From Methylophilus sp. 13 (lineage in GTDB: Bacteria; Pseudomonadota; Gammaproteobacteria; Burkholderiales; Methylophilaceae): a stretch of 64,000 bases of DNA. Positions 28,102-38,808 of this stretch are shown in pieces (the first letter of the stretch is position 1; every line of letters begins with the position of its first letter). Location of the stretch: contig NZ_JADKYR010000001.1 of NCBI RefSeq assembly GCF_015354335.1, forward strand, positions 124,001-188,000. Direction: 5' to 3'. The position numbers were made by a program, and so were the translations under genes. A model generated the notes under the pieces. It did no database searches. It was not told the DNA's origin and worked only from the letters and a program-made list of their open reading frames with translations.

Positions 28102-28476
28102 TTATTGGTCGTATTTGACGTAACTAAAGCGGAGGTCATCTTGTGGTGTGCCCTCTAAGGCTGAGCCTGCTTGCTGAGCAGGTTGCCATTGAATCACCTC
28201 TTCAATTTTTCTGGCGAGTTCGATGTCTTTCATCGTGATGCCTTTTGCGCTGTGCGTGCATAACTTGACGATGACAAAGGCATAAGAAACCGTCAGGTCA
28301 GGATGGTGCCAAGCCGCTTCTGCTAGATGACCGATGGTGTTAACCACCATCAGCGTCCCTTTCCAGCTATTGGTTTTATATTTGCGGCGTATCCAGCCCT
28401 CTTCATAGTACCAATGCGGCAAAGAGCTACTCAAAAGTTGTTGAATTTCCTGCTCGGTGAATACTTGCTCGGACAT
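28102..28476 (-). CDS. Pterin-4a-carbinolamine dehydratase-like protein
   Basis: This protein belongs to the PCD/DCoH family, which dehydrates 4a-hydroxytetrahydropterins. The 124-residue sequence has the characteristic histidine pair and proline His57-His58-Pro59 in WHHPDLTVSY and a third histidine near 75 in THSAKGIT, matching the family active-site arrangement. Its position at the end of the methanopterin gene block agrees with reports that a pcd gene accompanies H4MPT genes in methylotrophs. The C-terminal 30 residues extend beyond the usual core. A pterin-regenerating role for H4MPT or folate is inference. Confidence 0.85.
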   Translation of the reverse strand: MSEQVFTEQEIQQLLSSSLPHWYYEEGWIRRKYKTNSWKGTLMVVNTIGHLAEAAWHHPDLTVSYAFVIVKLCTHSAKGITMKDIELARKIEEVIQWQPAQQAGSALEGTPQDDLRFSYVKYDQ

Positions 28477-28538
28477 ACGCGGCTCCAGACTGACTAAAAC
28501 ATGTCAATCCTGCAGTATACCGCAGGTCAGGCATTGAC

Positions 28539-29405
28539 TTACAGGGTGTGGGCGCCAGTTGTTTGCATGTTTGCCAACATGGCTGTGATGACCGTTAAAT
28601 CCGCACTGGTGCCTGGATTTAAGCGCTCCGCTTTCAGTGCCTGATCCCAGGCCAGCAATGCAGGCAGGTAGGTTTTAGGATTATCTAGCGCCAGCAGTGC
28701 CTGATAATGCTGCCCGGCGGTAGTTTGCACCTCATGCGCTGTCAGCAAGCCATATTTGCGCACAATATGACTATCCGGCACGCTGGAAAGCCAGTACAAA
28801 TAAGCCGCCGTCAACGCCCAGGCGGGACGTTCCCAGCGTTGGCATTGTTCAAGATAAAGGGGCAGTGCCTCCTCAAACAGACGGGCATAGCCCTCATTGT
28901 ATTGACGGCCGATTTCATCCTGCGCGCTGGCCAGTTGCATGGCTTGCAACAAGGTAATCTGTGGCGCTTCTGAAACATCATGCTCACTGCGCTGCCCCAT
29001 GCCGGCCGGATTCACCAGACGAATCCCGGCATAGACCGCTGCCGCATCTTCCACTGTGGTCTGCTGCAAGACTTGCTGCAAGCCGGTCTTTAACGGCAAA
29101 GCCGCATAATCCACCGTAGCCTGTACCAGCGGCGCGGCCAACAAGACAATCCCCAGATTAGTATTACAACCGACTTGGGTGTAGGTGGCCTGCAAGGCCT
29201 GCAAAACACGTTGCCCAAGGCTGCGCTTGCCAAATTGTGCATCATCACACAGGGCGGGTGCCGAGACGTGTGCGCTTTCAACGAAATGCTGGACCTGCAT
29301 GCCATGTCCATCAGCAAAAATATGCACATTGCCGGACTTGAGCGCTTCGAGCTCGGCCAGACAAGCCTGTAAATAGGCGGTTTGAATCTGTGTATTCATC
29401 TGCAT
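28539..29405 (-). CDS. CitG/MdcB-like protein of the methanopterin block (orf7 type)
   Basis: The 288-residue protein resembles triphosphoribosyl-dephospho-CoA synthase (CitG/MdcB). The landmark GCNTNLGIVLLAAPLVQA starts at residue 80 and SGNVHIFADGHGM sits near 24-36. In methylotroph H4MPT clusters a gene of this type, called orf7, lies beside mch and the RimK-like gene and is needed for methanopterin production; its reaction is not known to me. The start is 3 bp after the RimK-like stop, so they are co-translated. A role in making an activated phosphoribosyl-type precursor is inference. Confidence 0.85.
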   Translation of the reverse strand: MQMNTQIQTAYLQACLAELEALKSGNVHIFADGHGMQVQHFVESAHVSAPALCDDAQFGKRSLGQRVLQALQATYTQVGCNTNLGIVLLAAPLVQATVDYAALPLKTGLQQVLQQTTVEDAAAVYAGIRLVNPAGMGQRSEHDVSEAPQITLLQAMQLASAQDEIGRQYNEGYARLFEEALPLYLEQCQRWERPAWALTAAYLYWLSSVPDSHIVRKYGLLTAHEVQTTAGQHYQALLALDNPKTYLPALLAWDQALKAERLNPGTSADLTVITAMLANMQTTGAHTL

Positions 29406-29408
29406 CGT

Positions 29409-30305
29409 TTAAGCATCAGCCAGCTGTAACAAATCATTGACCAGCACATCCGCGATGTCAAACGAGGTAATACTTTGCAGCCCACGCCAGGCCGGGATAC
29501 TGTTGACCTCGATCACCCACAATTTGCCATGTTTATCCCGCATCACGTCGACCCCGGCATAGGCGATATTCACAGCCTGTGCAGCGCGCACGCCAATGTC
29601 AGCCACATCCTGTTCGTCACAAGCACTGCAACGTGCGCCACGCGCCACATTATGCAACCAGCTGTCACCTTGTCGCTGCATCACGGCAATCGGCTCCCCG
29701 CGCACCACAAACACACGGTAATCATGCTGGTAAGGCCCGCACTCAATTTTTTCCTGCAAGTAATACACGCCATCAACGAAAGGGTCCTGTGGCAGGGCAA
29801 ACTGCTGACGGCTTTCGATGAGACGCACGCCTTTGCCTTGCGAGCCAAACAACGGCTTGATCACTAGCGTTTTTCCAGTATCCAGTGCCTGCTGCATCAA
29901 CATATGCGCAATGTGCCGATGCTCACAAACCCAGGTAGCTGGCGTCGCCACGCCCTGCTCTGCCAGCAATTGACTGGTGAGCCCTTTATCCACCGTGGTT
30001 TCGATGGCACGTGCCGAGTTATAAATGACCATGCCCTGCCGCTGCAAAGTATGCAGCAGGTTCATGCGCGTAATAATTTGTTGTGTCGTGCCTGCGGCTA
30101 CCCCACGCACAAAGGCCATGGGGGCTGGTTGGGTCAAGCCGGGGATATGAATCAGCACCTGCTGATTGGCGATACTCAGATGACAGCTATCCAGTGACAC
30201 CATCAGCGCTTGCCAGCCACGACGGGCAAACGCCTGAGCCAAGCTCTGGCCATGCCAGCCACCGGCTTGGGCCACTTCGTCAGTAAAAATGGGAACAACT
30301 TGCAT
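29409..30305 (-). CDS. RimK/MptN-like ATP-grasp ligase (orf5 type)
   Basis: This 298-residue ATP-grasp ligase resembles RimK and the archaeal tetrahydromethanopterin glutamate ligase MptN. ATP-binding landmarks are LVIKPLFGSQGKGVRL (about 148-162) and VYYLQEKIE, and the metal-binding end is WVIEVNSIPAWRGLQ. Its place after mch and before the CitG-like gene is the order seen in methylotrophs, where the gene is called orf5. Adding an amino acid or hydroxy acid to the pterin side chain is the likely role. The 76-bp gap from mch holds no clear promoter. Confidence 0.87.
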   Translation of the reverse strand: MQVVPIFTDEVAQAGGWHGQSLAQAFARRGWQALMVSLDSCHLSIANQQVLIHIPGLTQPAPMAFVRGVAAGTTQQIITRMNLLHTLQRQGMVIYNSARAIETTVDKGLTSQLLAEQGVATPATWVCEHRHIAHMLMQQALDTGKTLVIKPLFGSQGKGVRLIESRQQFALPQDPFVDGVYYLQEKIECGPYQHDYRVFVVRGEPIAVMQRQGDSWLHNVARGARCSACDEQDVADIGVRAAQAVNIAYAGVDVMRDKHGKLWVIEVNSIPAWRGLQSITSFDIADVLVNDLLQLADA

Positions 30306-30381
30306 AAGGCTTGTACGATGACGCAGGTGCAGGTTTTGAGACCCGACGCCTGCGTTCAGAACATATTAAATCACTTTAGAT

Positions 30382-31377
30382 TTAGCTACCAAAAGATTGA
30401 TTTAAAAGATCTTCATTGAATTTTCCAGCAAAGAATGTGCGGCCCGTTTTTACATTGCTGACACTGACTTTGGCCGGAGAGAATAACATCGGGTCAATCT
30501 GGTAAAAGTCCATATTCACCGCTTTAAATACCTCAGCAAAAGGACGACCATAGTCTTTGGAGGCGGAAGAAGGTAATTGTGTTACCAGGGCTTCTGCCGC
30601 AGCATCGTCCGTATTCACAAACAACTGCACAAAGCCACCGAACAAAATCGCATCATTGGTGCGGCCCATGCCGACGATAAAGTCTGGCGATGGTGCAGGC
30701 ACCGGCGCAATCCCGTATCCATCCACAATGGCAGACAAATCAAAATGCAAGGCGTGACATTTATGCAAGGCTACTTCGAGCACGCGCGCAGTCACTTGTA
30801 ATGAACCGGCTACACTGCGTGTAGGCGTCAGGATAAAGGTGAGTTTATTCGCCGGAAGCCCGGTGTCTTTGGATACTTTTTCAATCACGGCGGCAGGCGG
30901 CACCTTGTCAGTTTCAAGGACCAATACCGATTGCTCACCCTGGTCGCGGTAATTGATGTCTTTAAACACCTCTTCACGCTGTGCAATCGCCCGTGCAGGA
31001 CCGCTACCCAGCGAAAAGAATTTTTCATGGGACAGCGCCCAGCCGGCATACTGGCTGCCCAGGCAGGCAATCACCGGTTGTTTGGCCGTGACCACCACGC
31101 TTAATGGCCAGTTGGCAAATTGCGGCACATGGCGCAAGGCCACATTACCGAGTCCGCCCATACAGATTTCAGCAATCAGGCGACCGGCTTCCAATCCTCC
31201 CGGCACTTGAATGCCGGCATCGACGATGGTTGCACCTGTCTCGTGCGTGGATACCACACAGCCCAAGGCGGCTGCATTGGCAACCAGCTCAGCAACTAGC
31301 GGTGCGCTGTAGCGTTGAACGCTAATGCTTGACGGTTGCTCATTAGTGGATATTGAATTCGATGTGCTTGCAGACAT
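30382..31377 (-). CDS. mch: Methenyl-H4MPT cyclohydrolase
   Basis: Mch hydrolyses methenyl-tetrahydromethanopterin to formyl-H4MPT, a step of formaldehyde oxidation. The ATG at 31377 has a strong GGGGGA ribosome site and gives 331 residues; it overlaps the ATP-grasp gene upstream by 35 bp. A longer in-frame reading from 31494 has no support. VCTHETGATIVDAGIQVPGGLEAG-like text reads here as STHETGATIVDAG, and EICMGGLGNV, FSLGSGPARA and MGRTNDAILFGG are highly conserved in Mch. The length is normal. Confidence 0.95.
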   Translation of the reverse strand: MSASTSNSISTNEQPSSISVQRYSAPLVAELVANAAALGCVVSTHETGATIVDAGIQVPGGLEAGRLIAEICMGGLGNVALRHVPQFANWPLSVVVTAKQPVIACLGSQYAGWALSHEKFFSLGSGPARAIAQREEVFKDINYRDQGEQSVLVLETDKVPPAAVIEKVSKDTGLPANKLTFILTPTRSVAGSLQVTARVLEVALHKCHALHFDLSAIVDGYGIAPVPAPSPDFIVGMGRTNDAILFGGFVQLFVNTDDAAAEALVTQLPSSASKDYGRPFAEVFKAVNMDFYQIDPMLFSPAKVSVSNVKTGRTFFAGKFNEDLLNQSFGS

Positions 31378-32452
31378 ACGTCCCCCATAATTTTTCAAGT
31401 TGTGTTTTTTGGTCTTGCAAGGCCGCGCGCACTCCGCACGCAGTCTCTGCTTCAGCATAAAGACTACACACCGGTTGTCCGGCTGCAATCTCATGGGTTG
31501 TTGGCCGATCTTCTACCCATTCTGGCCAGTCGAGTGAACCGACCGTGATAGCCTGTTGGGCATAAACCATGCAATGGCTAGCGTAGCCTGTCGGTCGACT
31601 CAGTGCAGGCCCTTGCGCTTGCTGGCAACTGGCCAGATGTGCTTGTATCAGAGGCATCTGGCTATACAATCGCATGCTGGCACTGAGTCGTGGATTGATC
31701 TCGAGCACATGTAAAGTGTCCTCTACCCAGATCGCATCCAGGCTATTCAAGCCTATCAAATTTAAGTTTGGCAGGAGCGCGTTCAACACCTGATGCGCTG
31801 CCGCCCATATTTTTTCATCGTGCAGGCGGCTCGCGCCGGCGTAGGTAAAGCCGCCGGGACGCTGTTTGAGCGCATGTACGCCAATCAGCTTGCATGCGTT
31901 CGACTGTGCGATAAACAACAGACCAACGGCCTGGCCCGCTTGAAAAGCTTGCCAATAGGCTTGGTCAGAAGCTATAGACGGCGCTGTCGTTGCGCAATCG
32001 TCGATCTGCACATGTCCGCCACCGCATGCTCCAATCTGTTTATACAGCCAAGTGCCAGAAATCGGCTTTTTCCTTGTCACCATAGGCGATGCTACGCCGC
32101 TGCGCTCACAAGTCTGCTGCAATACGAACGGGTCCTTCACCTGCGTCACGACCTCAGGAGCATTGGTGTACACCGGATAGCGCTCGCACAATGCTTGATA
32201 CGCTTTTGTATTGGCTTCAAATCCTGAACCGAACACAACAGCCTCTGGCGCAAACGCATCGAGTTGCGCAAGCAGGTCGGCCATCACGTGTGCAGCCCCT
32301 GGGTTGTCAAACCCTGGCCAGATAACACAGGCTTCTGCGGCTTGCCGCGTCTCGGCATCCGCAAACGCGTCCACAGCCAACACGTTAAAGCCCTCACGTC
32401 GTGCCATCTGGCTATAAATGCGTGCACTGTGCGACAAAATGGCCAACCGCAA
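31343..32452 (-). CDS. ATP-grasp protein of the methanopterin block
   Basis: The 369-residue protein is an ATP-grasp enzyme. The N-terminal AILSHSARIYSQMARREGF forms a pre-ATP-grasp fold; GTWLYKQIGACGGGHVQ gives the ATP-binding loop and NLIGLNSLDAIWVEDTLHVLEINPR gives the catalytic loop with Glu and Asn for metal. In methylotroph H4MPT clusters ATP-grasp genes of this type accompany mtdB and mch; the reaction is not assigned. It starts 7 bp after the mtdB stop and overlaps mch by 35 bp, consistent with one transcript. Confidence 0.8.
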   Translation of the reverse strand: MRLAILSHSARIYSQMARREGFNVLAVDAFADAETRQAAEACVIWPGFDNPGAAHVMADLLAQLDAFAPEAVVFGSGFEANTKAYQALCERYPVYTNAPEVVTQVKDPFVLQQTCERSGVASPMVTRKKPISGTWLYKQIGACGGGHVQIDDCATTAPSIASDQAYWQAFQAGQAVGLLFIAQSNACKLIGVHALKQRPGGFTYAGASRLHDEKIWAAAHQVLNALLPNLNLIGLNSLDAIWVEDTLHVLEINPRLSASMRLYSQMPLIQAHLASCQQAQGPALSRPTGYASHCMVYAQQAITVGSLDWPEWVEDRPTTHEIAAGQPVCSLYAEAETACGVRAALQDQKTQLEKLWGTYVCKHIEFNIH

Positions 32453-32459
32453 GCGCAGC

Positions 32460-33353
32460 CTATTCTACGTGCGCACAGGCATATTCATATGCCTCGTGAT
32501 AGTCAATGTGCATCGGGCTCTCGCTCTGCAACATTTGCTCCAGCAATTTATTCTGGGTGACATATTTGAGCTGACCAATCGCCAGCGCACCAAAACCGGC
32601 GACTTGCGTGCCTTCAATCATGCCACCATTCGAGAAGGTGTCGACGCCTTCAATGCCAGACGGCGGAACGGCATTGACATCAGCAACCACCTTCAGTGTT
32701 TTGGAGTTGGCAAAATGACGCACTTCGAGCACGCGCACGCCGGCCGGGGTTGCACACAAGGCCACGCTGGCTTCGTTCAACACCGCCATTTTCGCAGCTT
32801 CATTGCTACCATCCACCACTTGCAATTTGACGTCGTAACTGGTCGACAACTTGTCCACATAAGCCTGCATGCTCGCGATTTCGGCATGTGCCACCATTAG
32901 CACCGTTGCGCCCTGGCGTGCCGCGATCAATGCCGCGGTAGAACCCACCGTACCACTGGCACCAAAAATGGCGACTTTTTCCTTGCCCAGGCCGCTGCCG
33001 GACTTTTGCAAGTAAAAATCAACCTTGGCCAACATGGCTGCAGCGGTTGTAAACGCGCCAGAGGGATCGGAAAAGGTATGACACTCAAAAGGTTTGAACA
33101 TGGCACTACGTGCCTGCTTCTGCATTTCAAGCGCGACTTGAATATCACGGCCGCCAAAAAACAAGGCCTGTTGTTTGAGGCCACTCGGACTGCGGGAGAA
33201 AATGGCATCCTGAGTCAATGGAATGATTTCATTCAGGGTGACGTCGGTATAAGAAATAATTTTTTCATAGCCTGCATCAAATGCCATATTGACATCAAAT
33301 GGACTCGCATTTTTTGCGGCTGTAAACAAATGCATAATGCTGGTTTTCTTCAT
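32460..33353 (-). CDS. mtdB: Methylene-H4MPT dehydrogenase MtdB
   Basis: MtdB oxidises methylene-H4MPT to methenyl-H4MPT with NAD or NADP, the step before Mch. The 297-residue protein has the N-terminal HLFTAAKNASPFDVNMA and the nucleotide-binding GASGTVGSTAALIAARQG at about 131-148, as in MtdB/MtdA. Its start has a strong AGGGGGAACA ribosome site. MtdA is a close relative with the folate route, but the neighbours mch and mptG favour MtdB. The intergenic 120 bp upstream contains a weak promoter candidate. Confidence 0.93.
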   Translation of the reverse strand: MKKTSIMHLFTAAKNASPFDVNMAFDAGYEKIISYTDVTLNEIIPLTQDAIFSRSPSGLKQQALFFGGRDIQVALEMQKQARSAMFKPFECHTFSDPSGAFTTAAAMLAKVDFYLQKSGSGLGKEKVAIFGASGTVGSTAALIAARQGATVLMVAHAEIASMQAYVDKLSTSYDVKLQVVDGSNEAAKMAVLNEASVALCATPAGVRVLEVRHFANSKTLKVVADVNAVPPSGIEGVDTFSNGGMIEGTQVAGFGALAIGQLKYVTQNKLLEQMLQSESPMHIDYHEAYEYACAHVE

Positions 33354-33473
33354 TGTTCCCCCTGAAACCGTTTGTTAAATAGATTCAGGCTCAAATATAC
33401 ACACTAAGAGCCCCGTTCAAAATCAAGAGCAGACCGTGAAAATTGTAACTTTTCAAAATTATCTTAATAAAAG
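33354..33473 (-). promoter_or_regulatory. Leader of the mtdB gene
   Basis: The 120-bp gap between the mptG stop and mtdB start is AT-rich. Read leftward it has TTGAAC followed by TATATT 15 nt later, a sub-optimal promoter, ending in an AGGGGGAACA ribosome site beside the mtdB start. This could give mtdB its own transcript besides read-through from mptG. The promoter call is uncertain. Confidence 0.35.
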
Positions 33474-34448
33474 TTAATCGACAGATGCCTTGACCTCAAT
33501 CAAGGCTGGCGAATTTATGGCTGCCGTGACGATAAACCCCAGTGCAGGCCGATCTTCATACCGGGCAAGCAATTGCATCTGCAAGGCTACCGCTGCTGCA
33601 CGCGTTGGTAATAACACAAATCCGGTCGGCCCCCAGGAGGTTTGCCCCAAGCCACGATGCCCCTGCGCTTTGAGCTGCTCCAGAATCTGGCTGACGCCTT
33701 GGCTGGCGTAGAGGCCACCCTGGGCCGGGGCAAAATACTCGGCATTGTAGGCTTGCAAATCGCCTACAAACTGGCTGAATGCAGCGAAATCCTGCTCGAT
33801 TAAAGCAGGCAGCCCGTGACTGAGCAGTTGCTGCTGTATCGCCTGGGTGGCTGCGGCCGATTGCGGGGCCAATTGTTGGAATGCTGTTTTTTCACCTTGC
33901 CCATGCAGGCCATCGCGGCTATTGTCGGTGATTAGCAAAAAATGCCAGTCTTGCGGAAACGCATGCCTAACCAGAATGGGAGGCACCACGGTATTCGGGC
34001 CACGGCCGCCATCGACAATCAGGCCGCCCTGAACAAAGGTACCAATGCCTATGCCCGAACGACCACCACGCTGATGCAAGGCTGCAATGTGCGCTTCAGT
34101 GAGTGTGTGAGCAAACAGGTGATTGAGGGCGACGCCAATGGCGAGGGCCATCTGCGTGCCTGAGCCCAGCCCGCCATGGCGAGGGATTGCCTGCTGTATA
34201 TTCAGATTGACGGCTTGTTGCACGCCAAGCGCAGCCAGATGACGGTGTACAATGGCAGCGGCCCAGCTGTCCAGTGGCGCAGACTGTGGACCGATACTGG
34301 CAGTCAGCGCGGTTTGAAAGGCATCGATCGCCACCCCCATGCTGCCAAACCGGCGCGTATCGTCCGCACCGAGGTTAAAAAAACCCAGGTGCAAACGCCC
34401 ATAAGTGGCCACACTGACCGAACGATCGACAGGGATCTGAGCATTCAT
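33474..34448 (-). CDS. mptG: Beta-ribofuranosylaminobenzene 5'-phosphate synthase (GHMP fold)
   Basis: This enzyme makes the first committed methanopterin intermediate from PRPP and 4-aminobenzoate (orf4 in methylotrophs). The start at ATG 34448 gives 324 residues beginning MNAQIPVDRSVSVATYGRLH; the longer in-frame start at 34508 adds 20 poorly conserved residues. The GHMP ATP/phosphate loop is IPRHGGLGSGTQMALAIG with glycines at 92-97. GGRSGIGIGTFVQGGLIVDGG and HFLLITDNS are also typical. It heads the leftward H4MPT block and is divergent from ppsA. Confidence 0.9.
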   Translation of the reverse strand: MNAQIPVDRSVSVATYGRLHLGFFNLGADDTRRFGSMGVAIDAFQTALTASIGPQSAPLDSWAAAIVHRHLAALGVQQAVNLNIQQAIPRHGGLGSGTQMALAIGVALNHLFAHTLTEAHIAALHQRGGRSGIGIGTFVQGGLIVDGGRGPNTVVPPILVRHAFPQDWHFLLITDNSRDGLHGQGEKTAFQQLAPQSAAATQAIQQQLLSHGLPALIEQDFAAFSQFVGDLQAYNAEYFAPAQGGLYASQGVSQILEQLKAQGHRGLGQTSWGPTGFVLLPTRAAAVALQMQLLARYEDRPALGFIVTAAINSPALIEVKASVD

Positions 34449-34508
34449 GGCATTAATATTATTTAGTGTGAAAAAAATTATTTCACGTCTTTGACGTTGA
34501 CGTGACAT

Positions 34509-34651
34509 TAAAACATGATTTTGGCATAATGCACGGAATAAAAGTCATTCTATAATCAGACGATGTCTGGCAAACGGCCTCTATTTATCGAATTCAATCC
34601 ATTGCATTTCGCGATAGATTATCACCAGTTTTAAATCATTAAGGGTTTTAT
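34509..34651. promoter_or_regulatory. Divergent mptG-ppsA intergenic region
   Basis: Between the mptG and ppsA starts lie 143 bp (203 bp from the shorter mptG start). A TATAAT at 34551-34556 is the best -10 for ppsA but its -35 (about 34528) is weak. The stretch around 34468-34492 holds GTGAAA/TTTCAC inverted halves and repeated ACGT, which may be an operator. Nothing coding is supported. Confidence 0.4.
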
Positions 34652-37024
<2,373 letters not shown>

Positions 37025-37068
37025 GCAGTCAGTATTAAAACAGCATTTGACTTGAGGCACCTACCTGT

Positions 37069-37872
37069 ATGAATCACCGTTCTGTATTTATTATTTCTGA
37101 TGGTACGGGGATTACGGCGGGTGCCTTGAGCAAGCTGCTAGAGCATTTTCCAAACACACAATTCACCACGACCCGACTGCCTTTCACCGATAACGATGAA
37201 AGAGTACAAGCCGCGTTTGAACATATCCAACGAGTGGCTGAGCAGGACGGGATTCGTCCTATCGTCATTATGTCCATCGGTAACGGTGAGCATCGTAATC
37301 ATTTAAAGCAAGCCAACGCTTACTTTATTGACCTGTTCCATCGCTTTATCTACCCGCTGGGATCCGAGCTTAACCAAGAGCCTCTGACTGGCGCCAGCAT
37401 TGCGTATAGCGTCAAAGGGCAAAGTTATCTTGAGCGCATGGAGGCGATTAACTTCACGCTCAACCACGACGATGGCATGACTAACTCGGGGCTGGATGAA
37501 GCAGATGTGATTCTGATCGGGGTTTCTCGTTGCGGGAAAACACCGACGAGTATTTACCTGGCCATGCAGTTTGGTATCAAGGCGGCCAATTACCCATTGA
37601 TTCCAGAAGACTTTGAACGCGGTGCCCTGCCCGCGGCTTTACAAAAAAACCTGGACAAAATCTTTGGTCTGACCATCAAACCTGAGCGTCTGCACTCCGT
37701 GCGTAGCGAGCGCCGTCCAGACAGCTTTTATGCCTCCATGGATAACTGCCGTAAGGAAATCGAAATTGCCGAAAGCATGATGCGTAAGGCTGGCATTCCA
37801 TGGGCGGACTCGACGAGCCGCTCGATTGAAGAGCTGGCGGCATTGATCCTGCAAAAAATTCGCCAGCGTTAA
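37069..37872 (+). CDS. ppsR: PEP synthase regulatory protein, kinase/pyrophosphorylase
   Basis: PpsR is a bifunctional kinase and phosphotransferase that inactivates and reactivates PpsA by phosphorylating a threonine near its catalytic histidine (established for the DUF299 family). The 267-residue protein begins MNHRSVFIISDGTGITAGAL and has the P-loop GVSRCGKTPTS (151-161), followed by AMQFGIKAANYPLI and RPDSFYA motifs. It follows ppsA by 44 bp and shares its transcript. The gene's stop codon lies inside the following terminator. Confidence 0.94.
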   Translation: MNHRSVFIISDGTGITAGALSKLLEHFPNTQFTTTRLPFTDNDERVQAAFEHIQRVAEQDGIRPIVIMSIGNGEHRNHLKQANAYFIDLFHRFIYPLGSELNQEPLTGASIAYSVKGQSYLERMEAINFTLNHDDGMTNSGLDEADVILIGVSRCGKTPTSIYLAMQFGIKAANYPLIPEDFERGALPAALQKNLDKIFGLTIKPERLHSVRSERRPDSFYASMDNCRKEIEIAESMMRKAGIPWADSTSRSIEELAALILQKIRQR

Positions 37873-37886
37873 GCTGGCGTTTTTTT
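37861..37886 (+). terminator. Intrinsic terminator overlapping the ppsR stop
   Basis: The last codons of ppsR, CGCCAGC, pair with GCTGGCG (7 bp, loop GTTAA) and are followed by T7. The TAA stop at 37870-37872 is within the loop, so the terminator is built out of the coding end. Confidence 0.88.
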
Positions 37887-37938
37887 GTTACTTTTCCCCA
37901 ATATCAGGGATGATGCAGCCAAGTCGCGACTCAGGCAA

Positions 37939-38631
37939 TTATGCCGCCATGGCCATATCACGTGATTGGCTCACAGCAGGCTTGGCTGGTGCAGATTGCG
38001 GTTTCAGCATATCAGCACGCCAGAAATAATAAAACTCGCGCGAAACACTCAAGAAGGTATGCTGGGAACCCAGCGCATTGAACAGAGGCAGATTGCGATC
38101 GACCATTTGGCGATAGCTGTGTGATTGCTTGTATGACACATGACGCAACGAAAGTAGCAGACATTTGGCCATGCGCATGCGCTCTTTGAATACCGATGGC
38201 TCGTAACCACGCATCAGTATCACCTGCTCAAATGCATCAATTGTTTGTTTTTCCTGGCTATTCAATACGGTTTTATCCAACTCATACCAATGCTTGAACA
38301 GCTCATCCTGCGTGACTGTGGTCACCGGTGTTGTGCCACTAAAGACTTTCGCCTGGCTCATGGCGGCAATCGCCTTGATGTCGCGTACCCAAAACGAGAA
38401 AAACTCACGAATCACCGGTAAGACCGTTGGAATCTCTGCCGGATCAATACTGGCAATAAAGCGGTCTACGGCCTGGCGATAATGGCTACCATCTGCAGGA
38501 ATATCTTTCAAAAATGCACTTAACCGAACAATGACAAATTCACGCTGTACCAGAACACGCTGGCTGACGCCCTGACCGGTCAGCAGCCTGACATACGCTT
38601 TTTGCGCTTCTTGTTCGCGGTTCATTTCCAT
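37939..38631 (-). CDS. Unrecognised protein with an internal duplication
   Basis: I do not recognise a family. The 230-residue protein is helix-rich, soluble and without a signal peptide. A segment of about 70 residues occurs twice: residues 49-86 contain SHYRQAVDRF...REFFSFWVRDI, and 170-208 contain SHSYRQMVDRN...SREFYYFWRADM, with matching upstream helices (about 15-45 and 140-168). The conserved SYRQxVDR and REFxxFWxxD suggest two copies of one domain. The C-terminal 20 residues are Pro/Ala/Ser-rich. It stands alone, reading away from ppsR. A regulatory or scaffold role would be speculation. Confidence 0.85.
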   Translation of the reverse strand: MEMNREQEAQKAYVRLLTGQGVSQRVLVQREFVIVRLSAFLKDIPADGSHYRQAVDRFIASIDPAEIPTVLPVIREFFSFWVRDIKAIAAMSQAKVFSGTTPVTTVTQDELFKHWYELDKTVLNSQEKQTIDAFEQVILMRGYEPSVFKERMRMAKCLLLSLRHVSYKQSHSYRQMVDRNLPLFNALGSQHTFLSVSREFYYFWRADMLKPQSAPAKPAVSQSRDMAMAA

Positions 38632-38808
38632 ATTTGACTCCCACTATTTCTTTTTAGGATCACTCACTTAAGGCAAGTGTTTACAGCTTTATCTTAAAAC
38701 AGCTGTGGGTGTATCAAACATGCGATCAAATCGGGAAATGCCCTATATTTCAGCGTATCGCACCTTCCCTGATAAAGTAAGCAGAGAAAAGTGACGATGA
38801 AGCTCACA

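Noticed and set aside
30382-31494. Long start for mch at 31494
   Set aside because: The extra 39 residues lie inside the ATP-grasp gene, have no conserved features, and the ATG at 31377 has a GGGGGA ribosome site.
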